Shown piece by piece: positions 1-8,787 of a DNA stretch of 64,000 nt (position 1 is the stretch's first letter; every line of letters starts with the position of its first letter). This DNA is from Novosphingobium aquimarinum (GTDB lineage Bacteria > Pseudomonadota > Alphaproteobacteria > Sphingomonadales > Sphingomonadaceae), in the NCBI RefSeq assembly GCF_009746585.1, contig NZ_WRPO01000002.1, positions 124,001 to 188,000 of the forward strand, in the 5' to 3' direction. The position numbers were made by a program, and so were the translations under genes. The notes below the pieces were generated by a model. It saw only the letters and a program-made list of their open reading frames with translations. It had not been told where the DNA came from and ran no database searches.

Positions 1-320
1 TTGCGCTGGAGCGCCTCTTCGGAAACGAATTCGCGAAAACTGGCGACCTGCCCTTCCGGAAGACCCGTGAATGGGTCGATCGTGAACAGCCGACTGGCAT
101 AATCGGCTCCCACGCTCGGGTCCGCGCCCGGCGTGAGGATCATGCCGGGCTGCTCAGCCGTGCGCGGGGTTAGGATTAAGGTGGCATAGCTGGCTTGCGC
201 TTCGTGCCGAAGCCGGTCAAGAAACGCAGACCACGGTTCTTTATCCAGCAGGCTGGAGAAAAGCGCAGCCAACACGCCTGACGTGTCCGCATATTCGGCC
301 TGGGGGTTCAACTCCGGCAT
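1..320 (-). CDS. LuxR-like transcriptional regulator, N-terminal part (runs off left edge)
   Basis: An uninterrupted minus-strand frame runs from ATG at 320 to the window edge, about 106 codons. The residues (FSSLLDKEPWSAFLDRL, then SYATLILTP, then FTIDPFTGLPEG) resemble the N-terminal sensing region of the LuxR-type HTH regulators common in sphingomonads. The DNA-binding domain would lie outside the window, so the family call is by resemblance. An in-frame TAA at 333-335 limits the start to ATG 320 or a later codon, and no strong ribosome site precedes it. The gene is divergent from the hydrolase at 338 with only 17 bases between the two starts. It may regulate the catabolic genes to its right (inference). 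Confidence 0.6.
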   Translation of the reverse strand, partial: MPELNPQAEYADTSGVLAALFSSLLDKEPWSAFLDRLRHEAQASYATLILTPRTAEQPGMILTPGADPSVGADYASRLFTIDPFTGLPEGQVASFREFVSEEALQR

Positions 321-337
321 GGTAGAGGAGTCTTATA

Positions 338-1249
338 ATGATCGATCCCCATTTGCAGCAAATCTTGGTGGCGATGGCGGAGAGCGGGGTTCAGCTGCCG
401 GAGCCGATGACGGCCCCGGCCCTGCGTGCGGTCATGGACGTGCCCATGCCGGCGCCGCCAGTCGAAGTCGCCGCCGTACGCGAGGTCGAGGTTGCAGGAG
501 CCGCAGGTCCGATCGCGGCACGGCTGTATCATCCGGCGCCTGGCGAAGTGCGGCCGCTGGCGCTGCTGATGCACGGGGGCGGCTGGGTGTTGGGAACGCT
601 CGACACGCATGATGGCCTTGCTCGTATCCTGGCGCGCGAATCGGGATGCGCGGTCCTCTCCATCGCTTATCGGTTGGCGCCGGAACATCCCTTCCCGGCG
701 CCCTTGGACGATTGCCTCGCGGTGATCGCCGAATTGCCCTCGCGCGCGGCGGAGTTCGGAGTTCGCGCCAACGGCTATGCCGTGGTGGGGGACAGCGCGG
801 GCGGCAATCTCGCCGCCGCGGTCGCGCTTGCGCTGCGCGGGAAGGACAACGCGCCAGCCCGCCAGATCCTTTTTTATCCGGTGATGGATGCCGATTTTGA
901 AACCCCGTCGTACCGGGCCACGCCGGATGACGCGTTCCTCACATCTGGCATGATGCGCTTTTTCTGGGACGCCTACATCGGCGCTTCCGAACCCAACGAG
1001 CTGGCGGCGCCGCTGCGCGCCAAGGATCTGAGCGGTCTGGCGCCCGCGACGATTATCATCGCCGCCAACGATCCGCTGCACGATGAAGGGCTGGCCTACG
1101 CGCAGAGACTGCGCGCGGCGGATGTGCCGACGGATCTGCACGATTTCGGCGGCGCCATCCACGGCTTCGCCAGTTTCTTCGGCATGGCGCCGATCGCCGA
1201 TCAGGCAATCGCGCTGGCGGCGGCATCGTTACAAACCTTGCGCGCCTAG
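338..1249 (+). CDS. Alpha/beta hydrolase, HSL (hormone-sensitive lipase) family esterase
   Basis: This 303-residue cytoplasmic esterase or lactonase has the HSL-family signature. The oxyanion-hole motif HGGG is at residues 79-82, the nucleophile elbow GDSAGG at 151-156 (Ser153), the acid Asp245 in NDPLHDEG and the base His275 in AIHGF. The length is normal for the family, and GAGGAG precedes the ATG by seven bases. It is the first gene of a rightward run (hydrolase, SDR, epimerase-like, TetR, P450), so it probably opens an ester or lactone in the same degradation pathway. The family assignment is firm; the substrate is unknown. Confidence 0.9.
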   Translation: MIDPHLQQILVAMAESGVQLPEPMTAPALRAVMDVPMPAPPVEVAAVREVEVAGAAGPIAARLYHPAPGEVRPLALLMHGGGWVLGTLDTHDGLARILARESGCAVLSIAYRLAPEHPFPAPLDDCLAVIAELPSRAAEFGVRANGYAVVGDSAGGNLAAAVALALRGKDNAPARQILFYPVMDADFETPSYRATPDDAFLTSGMMRFFWDAYIGASEPNELAAPLRAKDLSGLAPATIIIAANDPLHDEGLAYAQRLRAADVPTDLHDFGGAIHGFASFFGMAPIADQAIALAAASLQTLRA

Positions 1250-1291
1250 GCGCGAACCACCTTCCCACGAACACGAAACCGAGGAGAGACG

Positions 1292-2119
1292 ATGTTTGAT
1301 TTTGCAGGAAAGACCGTGCTGGTCACGGGCGGCGGCGCGGGCATTGGCCGCGCGACCGTCGAAGCCTTCGCAAAAGCAGGTGCCCGGGTGGCGATCATCG
1401 AGATCGATCCGGAGCGGGCCGCCGACGCGGAAGCGGCACTGGGTGACGACGCGCTCGTCATCACCGGCGACGTGACGCAGTCCGAGGTTGCGCGCGATGC
1501 CGCCAAGACGATCGAGGATCGCTTTGGCGGGCTTGACGTGCTGGTCAACAACGTCGGAGATTTCCTCAATCTGGCCGCTCCGTTCGAGCAGCTGTCCGAA
1601 GCCGACATCCATCGCCTCTACATGACGAACCTGGGCCACGTTTTCGGCGTCACGCATGCGATGCTCCCGCTGTTGCGCAACAACGCGCCGGGCAGCAGCA
1701 TCGTTTCGGTTTCCTCGGTCGAAGGCTTTCGCGGCATTCCCAATTGCGCCGTCTATGCGGCGTGCAAGGCGGGCATCACGGGCTTCACGCAAAGCCTGGC
1801 GCTCGAACTCGGACCGGTGGGCATCCGCGTCAACCTGATCGCACCCGAAACCACCGATACCCCGCAAGTGCCCGTCTCGATGATGGTGCCGGAAGAGAAC
1901 CGCAAGCATGTCTCCACGTGGCTGCCGCTCGGGCGTTTCGGCCAGCCCAAGGACATGGCCAGCGGCATTCTGTTCCTGGCGAGCGAGCACGCCGCGTGGA
2001 TCACCGGCACCGCGCTGCATATCGATGGCGGCGCCCTCGCCGCCGCCGGCTGGTACCGCGATGAGCGCGGTGTCTGGACGAACATGCCGATCATCAGCGG
2101 CAATGGTCTGAATTTCTGA
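1292..2119 (+). CDS. Short-chain dehydrogenase/reductase (classical SDR)
   Basis: A 275-residue NAD(P)-dependent alcohol dehydrogenase or ketoreductase. The cofactor loop TGGGAGIG is at residues 12-19, NNVG (for the usual NNAG) at 86-89, and the catalytic set is Ser142, Tyr155 and Lys159. GAGGAGAG lies just upstream of the ATG. An IDGG motif near the C-terminus is typical, followed by a tail of about 25 residues beyond the usual end. It lies 42 bases after the hydrolase and 16 before the next gene, so cotranscription is likely. The substrate, probably a hydroxyl or keto intermediate of the local pathway, is inference. Confidence 0.9.
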   Translation: MFDFAGKTVLVTGGGAGIGRATVEAFAKAGARVAIIEIDPERAADAEAALGDDALVITGDVTQSEVARDAAKTIEDRFGGLDVLVNNVGDFLNLAAPFEQLSEADIHRLYMTNLGHVFGVTHAMLPLLRNNAPGSSIVSVSSVEGFRGIPNCAVYAACKAGITGFTQSLALELGPVGIRVNLIAPETTDTPQVPVSMMVPEENRKHVSTWLPLGRFGQPKDMASGILFLASEHAAWITGTALHIDGGALAAAGWYRDERGVWTNMPIISGNGLNF

Positions 2120-2135
2120 AACGGAGATAATTTTC

Positions 2136-3038
2136 ATGAAAACTCTTATCGTCGGCGGCGCCGGCATGATCGGTGGCCGCACCGCGCTGCATCTGAAAAG
2201 CAAGGGGCATGACGTAACGATCGCCGGGCGCAACGCGCCCGAAGCGGGGACGCCGCTGGGCGATCTGCCGTTTCAGCGCATCGACTTCGTCAATATGGAA
2301 TTCGATCCCGATGCGCTCGGCGGGTTCGATGCCATGGTGTTCGCCGCCGGTAACGACATCCGCCACCTGCCGGAAGGCGAGGATGACAGTTACTGGGAAC
2401 GCGTGAACTCGATCGGCATTCCGCGCTTTTTCGAGGCCGCCAAGTCCGCCGGCATTCGCCGCGCGGTCAATATCGGCAGCTACTATCCGCAAGCGGCCCC
2501 GCAGCTGGTGGAGGGCAACGCCTATATCCGCTCGCGCAAGGAATCCGATGAAGGGGTCTGCGCGCTGGCCGACGACAATTTCACCGCGATGAGCGTCAAC
2601 GCGCCGTTCGTGGTGGGCACTGTGCCGGGGCTCATCATTCCGATGTTCGTCGCTTATACCCAGTATGCCCAGGGCAAGTTCGCGCCCATGCCCGAGTTCG
2701 TGCCGCCGGGCGGGGTGAACTTCATTTCCACGCAGTCGCTCGCCGAAGCCGCCGAGGGTGGCCTGGAGCGCGGCAAGGCTGGGGCGTCTTACCTGGTGGG
2801 TGACGAGAACCTGACCTGGCAAGACTACTTCGGGGCGTTCTTCGAGGCGGTTGGCCGTGAGCGTCCGCCCATTCGCGATGAAGAGCATCCCCTGCTGCCG
2901 GACTCGGCGATGCCGTTCGGTCGCGGCAACAAGCTCTACTACGAAGTGGATGCCGAGGAGGCCGCCCTGCTCGGCTATCGCCGCAACGACATCGTGCCGG
3001 CGATCAAGGAGATCGTCGCGCAATATCGGGATATGTAA
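2136..3038 (+). CDS. NAD(P)-binding epimerase/dehydratase-family protein
   Basis: A 300-residue Rossmann protein with an N-terminal nucleotide loop GGAGMIGG at residues 7-14 and a beta-alpha-beta start typical of NAD-dependent epimerase/dehydratase or NmrA-like proteins. The expected Tyr-x-x-x-Lys pair of extended SDRs is not clearly present: the candidate stretch YIRSRK has Lys one place too far. The protein may therefore be a divergent reductase or a non-catalytic binder. It follows the SDR by 16 bases with GGAG at its start and precedes the TetR gene. The fold is confident; the reaction is not assigned. Confidence 0.75.
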   Translation: MKTLIVGGAGMIGGRTALHLKSKGHDVTIAGRNAPEAGTPLGDLPFQRIDFVNMEFDPDALGGFDAMVFAAGNDIRHLPEGEDDSYWERVNSIGIPRFFEAAKSAGIRRAVNIGSYYPQAAPQLVEGNAYIRSRKESDEGVCALADDNFTAMSVNAPFVVGTVPGLIIPMFVAYTQYAQGKFAPMPEFVPPGGVNFISTQSLAEAAEGGLERGKAGASYLVGDENLTWQDYFGAFFEAVGRERPPIRDEEHPLLPDSAMPFGRGNKLYYEVDAEEAALLGYRRNDIVPAIKEIVAQYRDM

Positions 3039-3064
3039 GAACAAACCGGCTCAACACCTCTTGA

Positions 3065-3778
3065 TTGCCGCCCGCGCGTCCGCAAGATGCGCGGGTGGCT
3101 GATCTGGAACCTGTTGCGCGCGGCGTCGGACGTCCCCGGCGCCTGACTCTCGAAGAACTGCTGGATGCGGCGCTAGAGCTCGGCCTGGCCGACCTCAGCA
3201 TGAAGGAACTGGCCAGCCGGCTGAACGTCGGCATCGCCACACTTTACCGCTACGTCGACAATCGCGATGCGCTGATCCGGCTCGCAGCGGGCCGGCGCGC
3301 GCGCCGCGCGGCGCCGGTCGATACGGGGCAGTCCTGGCAGACCATCGTGTGCCAATCTGCGGAATCGCTGTTCAGCTCCGTCGGCCATGACCCCGCGCTC
3401 GTCATCGAATTTCTAGAGGCGCGGTGGGGAATCTCGGTCGAACTGGAATTCGTCGACACGTTTCTGGGTGCGCTCAAGTCGCGTGGCTTCACGTCGGAAG
3501 ATGCCATGCGAATCTACCGCGCGATGACCAAGATCGTGCTCGGCGCGGCAGTCGCCGCCGGTCACTTCGGCGCGCTGGCAGGGCGGGGAACCAGTCAGGC
3601 AAGGGAACTGTCCGCAGCCCTCGCGACATGGGACGACGACGAGCTGCCGCACTTGCGCGCCGCGGCGGACGATTACGCGGACGAGGCGGCGGCGGACGAC
3701 TGGCGAGAGCCCTTGGAAGCCATTCTCCGCGATGAAGAAAGGCGCCTTTCGCGCAAGAATTTGCGGAAGCCTGATTAA
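3065..3778 (+). CDS. TetR-family transcriptional regulator
   Basis: This 237-residue protein has an N-terminal helix-turn-helix (about residues 27-70), including the typical TetR segment LNVGIATLYRYVDNRDALI. The rest is a helical ligand-binding domain with an acidic, Ala-rich C-terminus. The frame opens with TTG at 3065 and offers GTG at 3095; neither has a good ribosome site, so the start is uncertain. Lying between the epimerase-like gene and the P450 gene, it probably represses this cluster and is released by a pathway intermediate (inference). Confidence 0.85.
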   Translation: MPPARPQDARVADLEPVARGVGRPRRLTLEELLDAALELGLADLSMKELASRLNVGIATLYRYVDNRDALIRLAAGRRARRAAPVDTGQSWQTIVCQSAESLFSSVGHDPALVIEFLEARWGISVELEFVDTFLGALKSRGFTSEDAMRIYRAMTKIVLGAAVAAGHFGALAGRGTSQARELSAALATWDDDELPHLRAAADDYADEAAADDWREPLEAILRDEERRLSRKNLRKPD

Positions 3779-3823
3779 TTCGATAACCTGGTTCCGTAAA
3801 AGGATGTCAGGGAGAAATGCGCG

Positions 3824-5050
3824 ATGGCCACGCAGCATGATTCGCGGCGAACCGCGCAAGGGCACACCCCATCATCGGTACCCATCGAACGGGATGACGC
3901 AGGCACCTGGCACATCCGCACTTTCGCGGATGCGCGCAAGCTGCTGCGGGGTGATGCCACGCGGCAGGCAGGCTTCAAGGCAGATTTGCTGGAAAAGCTG
4001 CCGCGACAAGGGCATGTCCCGATCCTGTTCCTCGAAGGCAAGGTACATCACGAACAGCGGCGGCTGACCGCGCCGTTCTTCACGCCGCGCGCGGTGGACA
4101 CGCGTTACCGCGAACTGATGGCCCGCCTGGCCGACGACGTCATCGGTCGTTTCGCGAAGGCAGGGCGCGGCGAGCTGAGCGCCATGGGCATGGAAATGGC
4201 AGTCGGCGTCGCCTCCGAAGTGGTCGGCCTGACCGACAGCCGTGTGCGCGGTCTCGACCGGCGCATCAACGCCTTCTTCGCCGGTGGTCTTGAGGACAGC
4301 GGCGGGAGATTCAAAAGGCTTTGGCAGGCGCTGGTCGCCCAGGCGCGGCTTGCGCGCTTCTATTGGCTGGACGTTCGCCCGAGCATCGCCGCGCGCCGCA
4401 AGCAGCCGCAAGAGGACGTAATCTCGCATTTGCTGTCCCAAGGCTACCGGGACAGCGAGATCCTGACCGAATGCATCACGTATGGTGCCGCGGGAATGGT
4501 AACCACGCGCGAGTTCATCACCGTGTGCGCCTGGCACTTGCTCGACGATCCCGCGCTGCGCCAGCGCTATGTCGAAGCAGACGAGCCGGAGCGCCATACG
4601 CTGCTGGAGGAAGTGCTGCGGCTGGAACCGGTCGTCGGCACGCTGTTTCGCCGCACCACGGCGGACGTCGCACTGGACAACGTGACCATCCCCGAAGGCG
4701 AGCGCGTGGCGATCGACGTCCGCGCGGTCAACGCCGATCCGGCCGTCAGCGGCGAGGAACCCCTGACGGTGAAACCCGATCGCTGCCCGATGCACCGGGC
4801 GGGTTCAGCGGTGATGAGCTTCGGTGACGGGCATCACCGCTGCCCTGGCGGTTTCCTCGCGATTCAGGAGGCCGACATCTTCCTGATTCGGCTGTTGCGA
4901 CTGCCGGGATTGCGCCTGGAAAAGGCGCCGGACGTGAGCTGGAACGACCTCGTCACGGGGTACGAATTGCGCCGTGCCTGGCTCCGCTGCGATGCCTCGA
5001 GCCAGCACATGGCGGGATCATCTGACGCTACCTTGCAGCCCACTCATTGA
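3824..5050 (+). CDS. Cytochrome P450
   Basis: A 408-residue soluble bacterial P450 that would hydroxylate a hydrophobic substrate using electrons from a ferredoxin system not seen here. The heme-ligand loop FGDGHHRCPG ends with the Cys340 region (FxxGxxxCxG), the helix K motif is Glu263-x-x-Arg266, and a helix C HxxxR lies near residues 75-80. In helix I, where most P450s have (A/G)Gx(D/E)T, this protein has A223-G-M-V-T227, so the acidic residue is missing. AGGGAGAAA precedes the ATG. It follows tetR by 45 bases. The family is certain; substrate and redox partner are unknown. Confidence 0.95.
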   Translation: MATQHDSRRTAQGHTPSSVPIERDDAGTWHIRTFADARKLLRGDATRQAGFKADLLEKLPRQGHVPILFLEGKVHHEQRRLTAPFFTPRAVDTRYRELMARLADDVIGRFAKAGRGELSAMGMEMAVGVASEVVGLTDSRVRGLDRRINAFFAGGLEDSGGRFKRLWQALVAQARLARFYWLDVRPSIAARRKQPQEDVISHLLSQGYRDSEILTECITYGAAGMVTTREFITVCAWHLLDDPALRQRYVEADEPERHTLLEEVLRLEPVVGTLFRRTTADVALDNVTIPEGERVAIDVRAVNADPAVSGEEPLTVKPDRCPMHRAGSAVMSFGDGHHRCPGGFLAIQEADIFLIRLLRLPGLRLEKAPDVSWNDLVTGYELRRAWLRCDASSQHMAGSSDATLQPTH

Positions 5051-5184
5051 TCCCTTGGCCTTCAGGTCGATTGTGAGCGAAACACGCTCCGCATAGCCTC
5101 ACTCCCACAGCAATTCGAACCGCGAGGCGAAGGTGCGGCCATCCAATCGTACCCGCCCGTCGAGCTGATAACGGGAGAGTGATT

Positions 5185-6936
5185 ATGAGCGATATGCTGA
5201 TTCAGGGAGGCACCGTCGTCGATGGCACCGGGGCACCCGGTTTCAAGGCCGATGTGCGGCTGCAAGGCGACAGGATCGTCGAGGTCGGAGCGGACCTCAA
5301 GCCGCAGGACGGCGAAGAAGTGGTCGATGCCAGCGGCTGCTACGTCGCGCCGGGGTTCATCGAGGGCCATACGCACTACGACGCGACCATGTGGTGGCAG
5401 CCCGATCTCGATCCGCTGCCGGGCGTGGGTGCGACCACCATCATCACCGGCAACTGCGGCTTCACCGCCGCGCCGCTGTCGCAGGACAAGGCCGCGCAGA
5501 TGGAGATGATCAAGATCTTCTCCTTCTTCGAGGATATTCCGCTCGAGCCGTTCCTTAAGAATGTGCCGTGGGACTGGCGCAGCTGGCCCGAGTACAAGAC
5601 CTCGGTCGAGAAGAACGTGCGCCTGCCGCTGAACCATGCGGCGTATGTCGGCCATATCGCGCTGCGCATGGCGGCGATGGGTACGGACGCCTGGGAGCGC
5701 CCCGCCAACGAGGACGAGCGCGCGAAGATGGCGAAGTTGCTGGACGAGGCGCTTGCCAACGGCGCGCTGGGCCTGTCCACCAACCTGCTCGATCATGACG
5801 GGGAAAACCGGCCAATCCCCAGCCTCGTCGCCGACGACGCGGAATTTTCCGCCCTGTTCGACGTGCTCGACCAGTACCCGGCCACGACGTTCCAGTGCAT
5901 CATCGACGTGGGGCTGATGCGCGATACGGGCCCCGAACAGACGGATCGCATGGCCAAGCTGCTGAAAGGCCGCAACATCCGCGTCCAACTGACCGGCGCC
6001 ATCCCGACCGTCGCTTACCAGAAGTACCTGCTGCAGCCGATGCGCGACCGCGTCGAGCAGATGCGCAAGGACGGCATCGACGTGTGGCCGGGCTATGCGC
6101 ACGTGCCACTGACGGGTCAGCTCAGCCTCTACAAGTCGCTGATCTTCGCGCAGTCGAACGATTACGTGTGGCACGAAGTCGTGCTGGCCGATGGCGCGGA
6201 GGCCAAGGAAGCGCTGCTGCGCGATCCCGACTGGCGTGCGCGCGCCCGGGAAAGCTGGGACACCCAGTGCTACCCGCAGTCGCCGATGAACAATCCGGGC
6301 ATGCTGCTGCTCACCGAACTGGGCTCGGACAACGGCGCGGGTCCGTTCTGCACGCTGGAGGAATACGCCAAGGAGCGCGGCCTGCATCGCTCCGATGCGA
6401 TGGCCGACTGGCTGCTCGCCAACGGCGTGCTTTCGACGGTCCGCATGGCGCCATTCGACATGGACGACGAAGTCGTCGTCGAGATGATCCGCGATCCCAA
6501 GACGGTCGGCAACATCACCGACGCCGGGGCGCACTTGCAGATGCTCTGCGGCGGCGGTGAGAACCTCATCTATCTCACCAAGTACGTGCGCGATCAGAAG
6601 GCCATCAGCGTCGAGGAGGCCGTGCATTCGATGACCGGCAAGCTCGCCAAGCATTTCCATCTGACCGACATCGGCGAGATCAAGGAAGGCAAGCGCGCCG
6701 ACATCGTCGTCTTCGATTTCGACGAGATCCGCCAGCACGACATGGAAAAGGTCTATGACGTCACCGACGGCAAGGGCGGAACGACCTGGCGCTATACTCG
6801 CAAGGCCGCGCCGATGAAGCTGACCCTCGTCAATGGCGAACCGATCTTCCGCGACGGCGCCTATACCGGCGTGAAGGCGGGCGCCTTCCTGGAACCGGCC
6901 CAAAACGATGACACTGTCGCGATCGCGGCGGAATAA
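5185..6936 (+). CDS. Metal-dependent amidohydrolase, D-aminoacylase-like (copy 1)
   Basis: A 583-residue TIM-barrel hydrolase of the N-acyl-D-amino-acid deacylase type (COG3653 style). Metal-site residues are His62-x-His64 (HTH) at the end of strand 1, Cys91 in GNCGF, and a late TDAGAH motif. A C-terminal segment KRADIVVFD closes the small beta domain. GTG at 5179 is also in frame, but ATG 5185 has GGGAGAG upstream and gives exactly the length of the tandem paralogue. The next gene begins 20 bases on. Such proteins hydrolyse amide or cyclic amide/ester bonds; the true substrate in this cluster is unknown. Confidence 0.9.
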   Translation: MSDMLIQGGTVVDGTGAPGFKADVRLQGDRIVEVGADLKPQDGEEVVDASGCYVAPGFIEGHTHYDATMWWQPDLDPLPGVGATTIITGNCGFTAAPLSQDKAAQMEMIKIFSFFEDIPLEPFLKNVPWDWRSWPEYKTSVEKNVRLPLNHAAYVGHIALRMAAMGTDAWERPANEDERAKMAKLLDEALANGALGLSTNLLDHDGENRPIPSLVADDAEFSALFDVLDQYPATTFQCIIDVGLMRDTGPEQTDRMAKLLKGRNIRVQLTGAIPTVAYQKYLLQPMRDRVEQMRKDGIDVWPGYAHVPLTGQLSLYKSLIFAQSNDYVWHEVVLADGAEAKEALLRDPDWRARARESWDTQCYPQSPMNNPGMLLLTELGSDNGAGPFCTLEEYAKERGLHRSDAMADWLLANGVLSTVRMAPFDMDDEVVVEMIRDPKTVGNITDAGAHLQMLCGGGENLIYLTKYVRDQKAISVEEAVHSMTGKLAKHFHLTDIGEIKEGKRADIVVFDFDEIRQHDMEKVYDVTDGKGGTTWRYTRKAAPMKLTLVNGEPIFRDGAYTGVKAGAFLEPAQNDDTVAIAAE

Positions 6937-6956
6937 ACAGAAGGAGAGGTAAGACC

Positions 6957-8708
6957 ATGGCCAATATTCTTATTCGCGGCGGCACTGTCGTCGATGGAAC
7001 CGGAGCCAAGCCGTACAGCGCCGACGTTCGCGTCGAAGGCGAGCGCATCGTCGAGATCGGCGAAGGCCTCAGCGCTGCTTCGGGCGACGAAGTGGTCGAT
7101 GCGACGGGGTGCTACGTCTCGCCCGGCTTCATCGAAAGCCACACGCACTACGACGCCACCATGTGGTGGCAGCCCGATCTCGATCCGCTGCCCGGCAACG
7201 GCGCGACCACCGTCATTCTGGGCAACTGCGGCTTCACCGCCGCGCCGCTCTCCAAGGACAAGGCCGCGCAGCTGGAGATGATCAAGATCTTCTCCTTCTT
7301 CGAGGACATTCCGCTCAAGCCGTTCCTCGAGCATGTGCCCTGGGATTGGGAAACCTGGTCGCAGTACAAGGATTCGATGGCCAAGAACGTCCAGCTGCCG
7401 ACCAACTATTCGGCTTTCGTCGGGCACATCGCGCTGCGCCTCGCGACGATGGGCATCGAAGCCTGGGAACGCGCCGCAACGGCGGACGAAATCGCCAAGA
7501 TGGCCGAACTGCTGGAAGACGCACTGGCCGCAGGCGCGCTCGGCATGTCCGACAACCTGCACGACCACGACGGCGATGACCGCGCGATCCCCACGCTGTT
7601 GGCGGACGACGCGGAATTCGAAGCGCTGTTCGACGTCATGCAGCGTTACCCCGGCACGACCTATCAGTGCATCATCGACACCTTCATGCGCAAGACCGGT
7701 CCGGAAAGCCTGGAACGCCTTGGCCGTCTGACGCATGGCCGCGGCATTCGCATGCAGATCGCGGGCGCCGTTCCCACGCTGGAATTCCAGAAGGACATCT
7801 TGCCGCAGCTGCAGGAAACCCTGGCTCGTCTCCGCTCCGAAGGCGCTGACATATGGCCGGGCTATGCCCACGTCTCGCCGACCAGCACGCTCAGCCTCAT
7901 CAAGTCTCTTATCTTCGCGCAATCGAACGATTACGTCTGGCATGAAGTCGTGCTGGCCGAATCGCACGAGGAAAAGGCCCGCCTGCTGGCCGATGAGGAC
8001 TGGCGCGCTCGGGCCCGCGAAAGCTGGGATACCAAGGCCTGGCCGCATTCGCCGATGAACAATCCGCAGGACCTGTTCCTGCTGGATAGCGAGAACGGCA
8101 CGGGTCCGGTCGGCGGCACGCTGAAGGAATTCGCCGAGAGCCGTGGCCTGCATCGTTCGGACGCGATGGCGCAATGGATCCTCGAAAACGGCACCCGCTC
8201 GACCGTACACATGGCCCCGTTCCCGAAGGACGAGGACCTGACGCTCGATCTCATGCTCGATCCCAAATCCGTCGGCAACATCTCGGATGCGGGCGCACAC
8301 CTGCAGATGCTGTGCGGCGGCGGCGAGAACATCCTGCTCTTCACCAAGTACGTGGAGGAAGGGGTGCTGACGCTGGAGCAGGCGGTGCACATCATGACCG
8401 GCAAGCTCGCCAATTTCTTCGGCTTGCACGAGACGGGCGAACTCAAGGTCGGCCGCCGAGCGGACGTCGTCGTCTTCGATCTCAAGGAAATTGGCTACCG
8501 CAACATGGAAAAGCGGTTCGACGTTCCCGACGGGGAAGGCGGCACCACGTGGCGCTTCACCCGCCAGGCCGCGCCGATGCGCCTCACCCTGGTCAACGGC
8601 GTCAAGACCTTTGCCGACGGCGAGTACACCGGCAACCGGCCGGGTACCTATCTCAACCCGACGGCAAGTCCGGTCGAGGCCGAAAGCGAGCTGGAACCAG
8701 CCGAATAA
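6957..8708 (+). CDS. Metal-dependent amidohydrolase, D-aminoacylase-like (copy 2)
   Basis: A tandem paralogue of the preceding gene with the same 583-residue length. By hand alignment, 74 of the first 100 residues are identical. It keeps His62-x-His64, Cys91 in GNCGF, and Asp444/His448 in SDAGAH. AAGGAGAGG precedes the ATG. Conservation of every metal-site residue suggests both copies are active, either with different specificities or as subunits of a hetero-oligomer (inference). A strong terminator follows 29 bases after the stop, so this gene probably ends the rightward operon. Confidence 0.9.
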   Translation: MANILIRGGTVVDGTGAKPYSADVRVEGERIVEIGEGLSAASGDEVVDATGCYVSPGFIESHTHYDATMWWQPDLDPLPGNGATTVILGNCGFTAAPLSKDKAAQLEMIKIFSFFEDIPLKPFLEHVPWDWETWSQYKDSMAKNVQLPTNYSAFVGHIALRLATMGIEAWERAATADEIAKMAELLEDALAAGALGMSDNLHDHDGDDRAIPTLLADDAEFEALFDVMQRYPGTTYQCIIDTFMRKTGPESLERLGRLTHGRGIRMQIAGAVPTLEFQKDILPQLQETLARLRSEGADIWPGYAHVSPTSTLSLIKSLIFAQSNDYVWHEVVLAESHEEKARLLADEDWRARARESWDTKAWPHSPMNNPQDLFLLDSENGTGPVGGTLKEFAESRGLHRSDAMAQWILENGTRSTVHMAPFPKDEDLTLDLMLDPKSVGNISDAGAHLQMLCGGGENILLFTKYVEEGVLTLEQAVHIMTGKLANFFGLHETGELKVGRRADVVVFDLKEIGYRNMEKRFDVPDGEGGTTWRFTRQAAPMRLTLVNGVKTFADGEYTGNRPGTYLNPTASPVEAESELEPAE

Positions 8709-8737
8709 GCTGCGCTGATTGCGAATGTCACGGGGGA

Positions 8738-8775
8738 GGGCGGGCCGCCATATGCGGCCCGCCCTTTTCGTTTTT
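8738..8775 (+). terminator. Rho-independent terminator after the amidohydrolase pair
   Basis: An 11-bp perfect GC stem (GGGCGGGCCGC, 8738-8748, pairing with 8754-8764) with a 5-base loop is followed by TTTTCGTTTTT. It lies 29 bases past the amidohydrolase stop and only 12 bases before the start codon of the VOC-fold gene. That gene must therefore be read through the terminator or use a promoter inside it. Confidence 0.85.
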
Positions 8776-8787
8776 CAAGGAGAGGAA

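Noticed and set aside
5062..8429. Long open frames on the minus strand opposite the two amidohydrolase genes (613 and 522 codons)
   Set aside because: They mirror the codon pattern of the real, motif-bearing plus-strand genes; their Arg/His/Gly-rich products have no recognisable domain or ribosome site.
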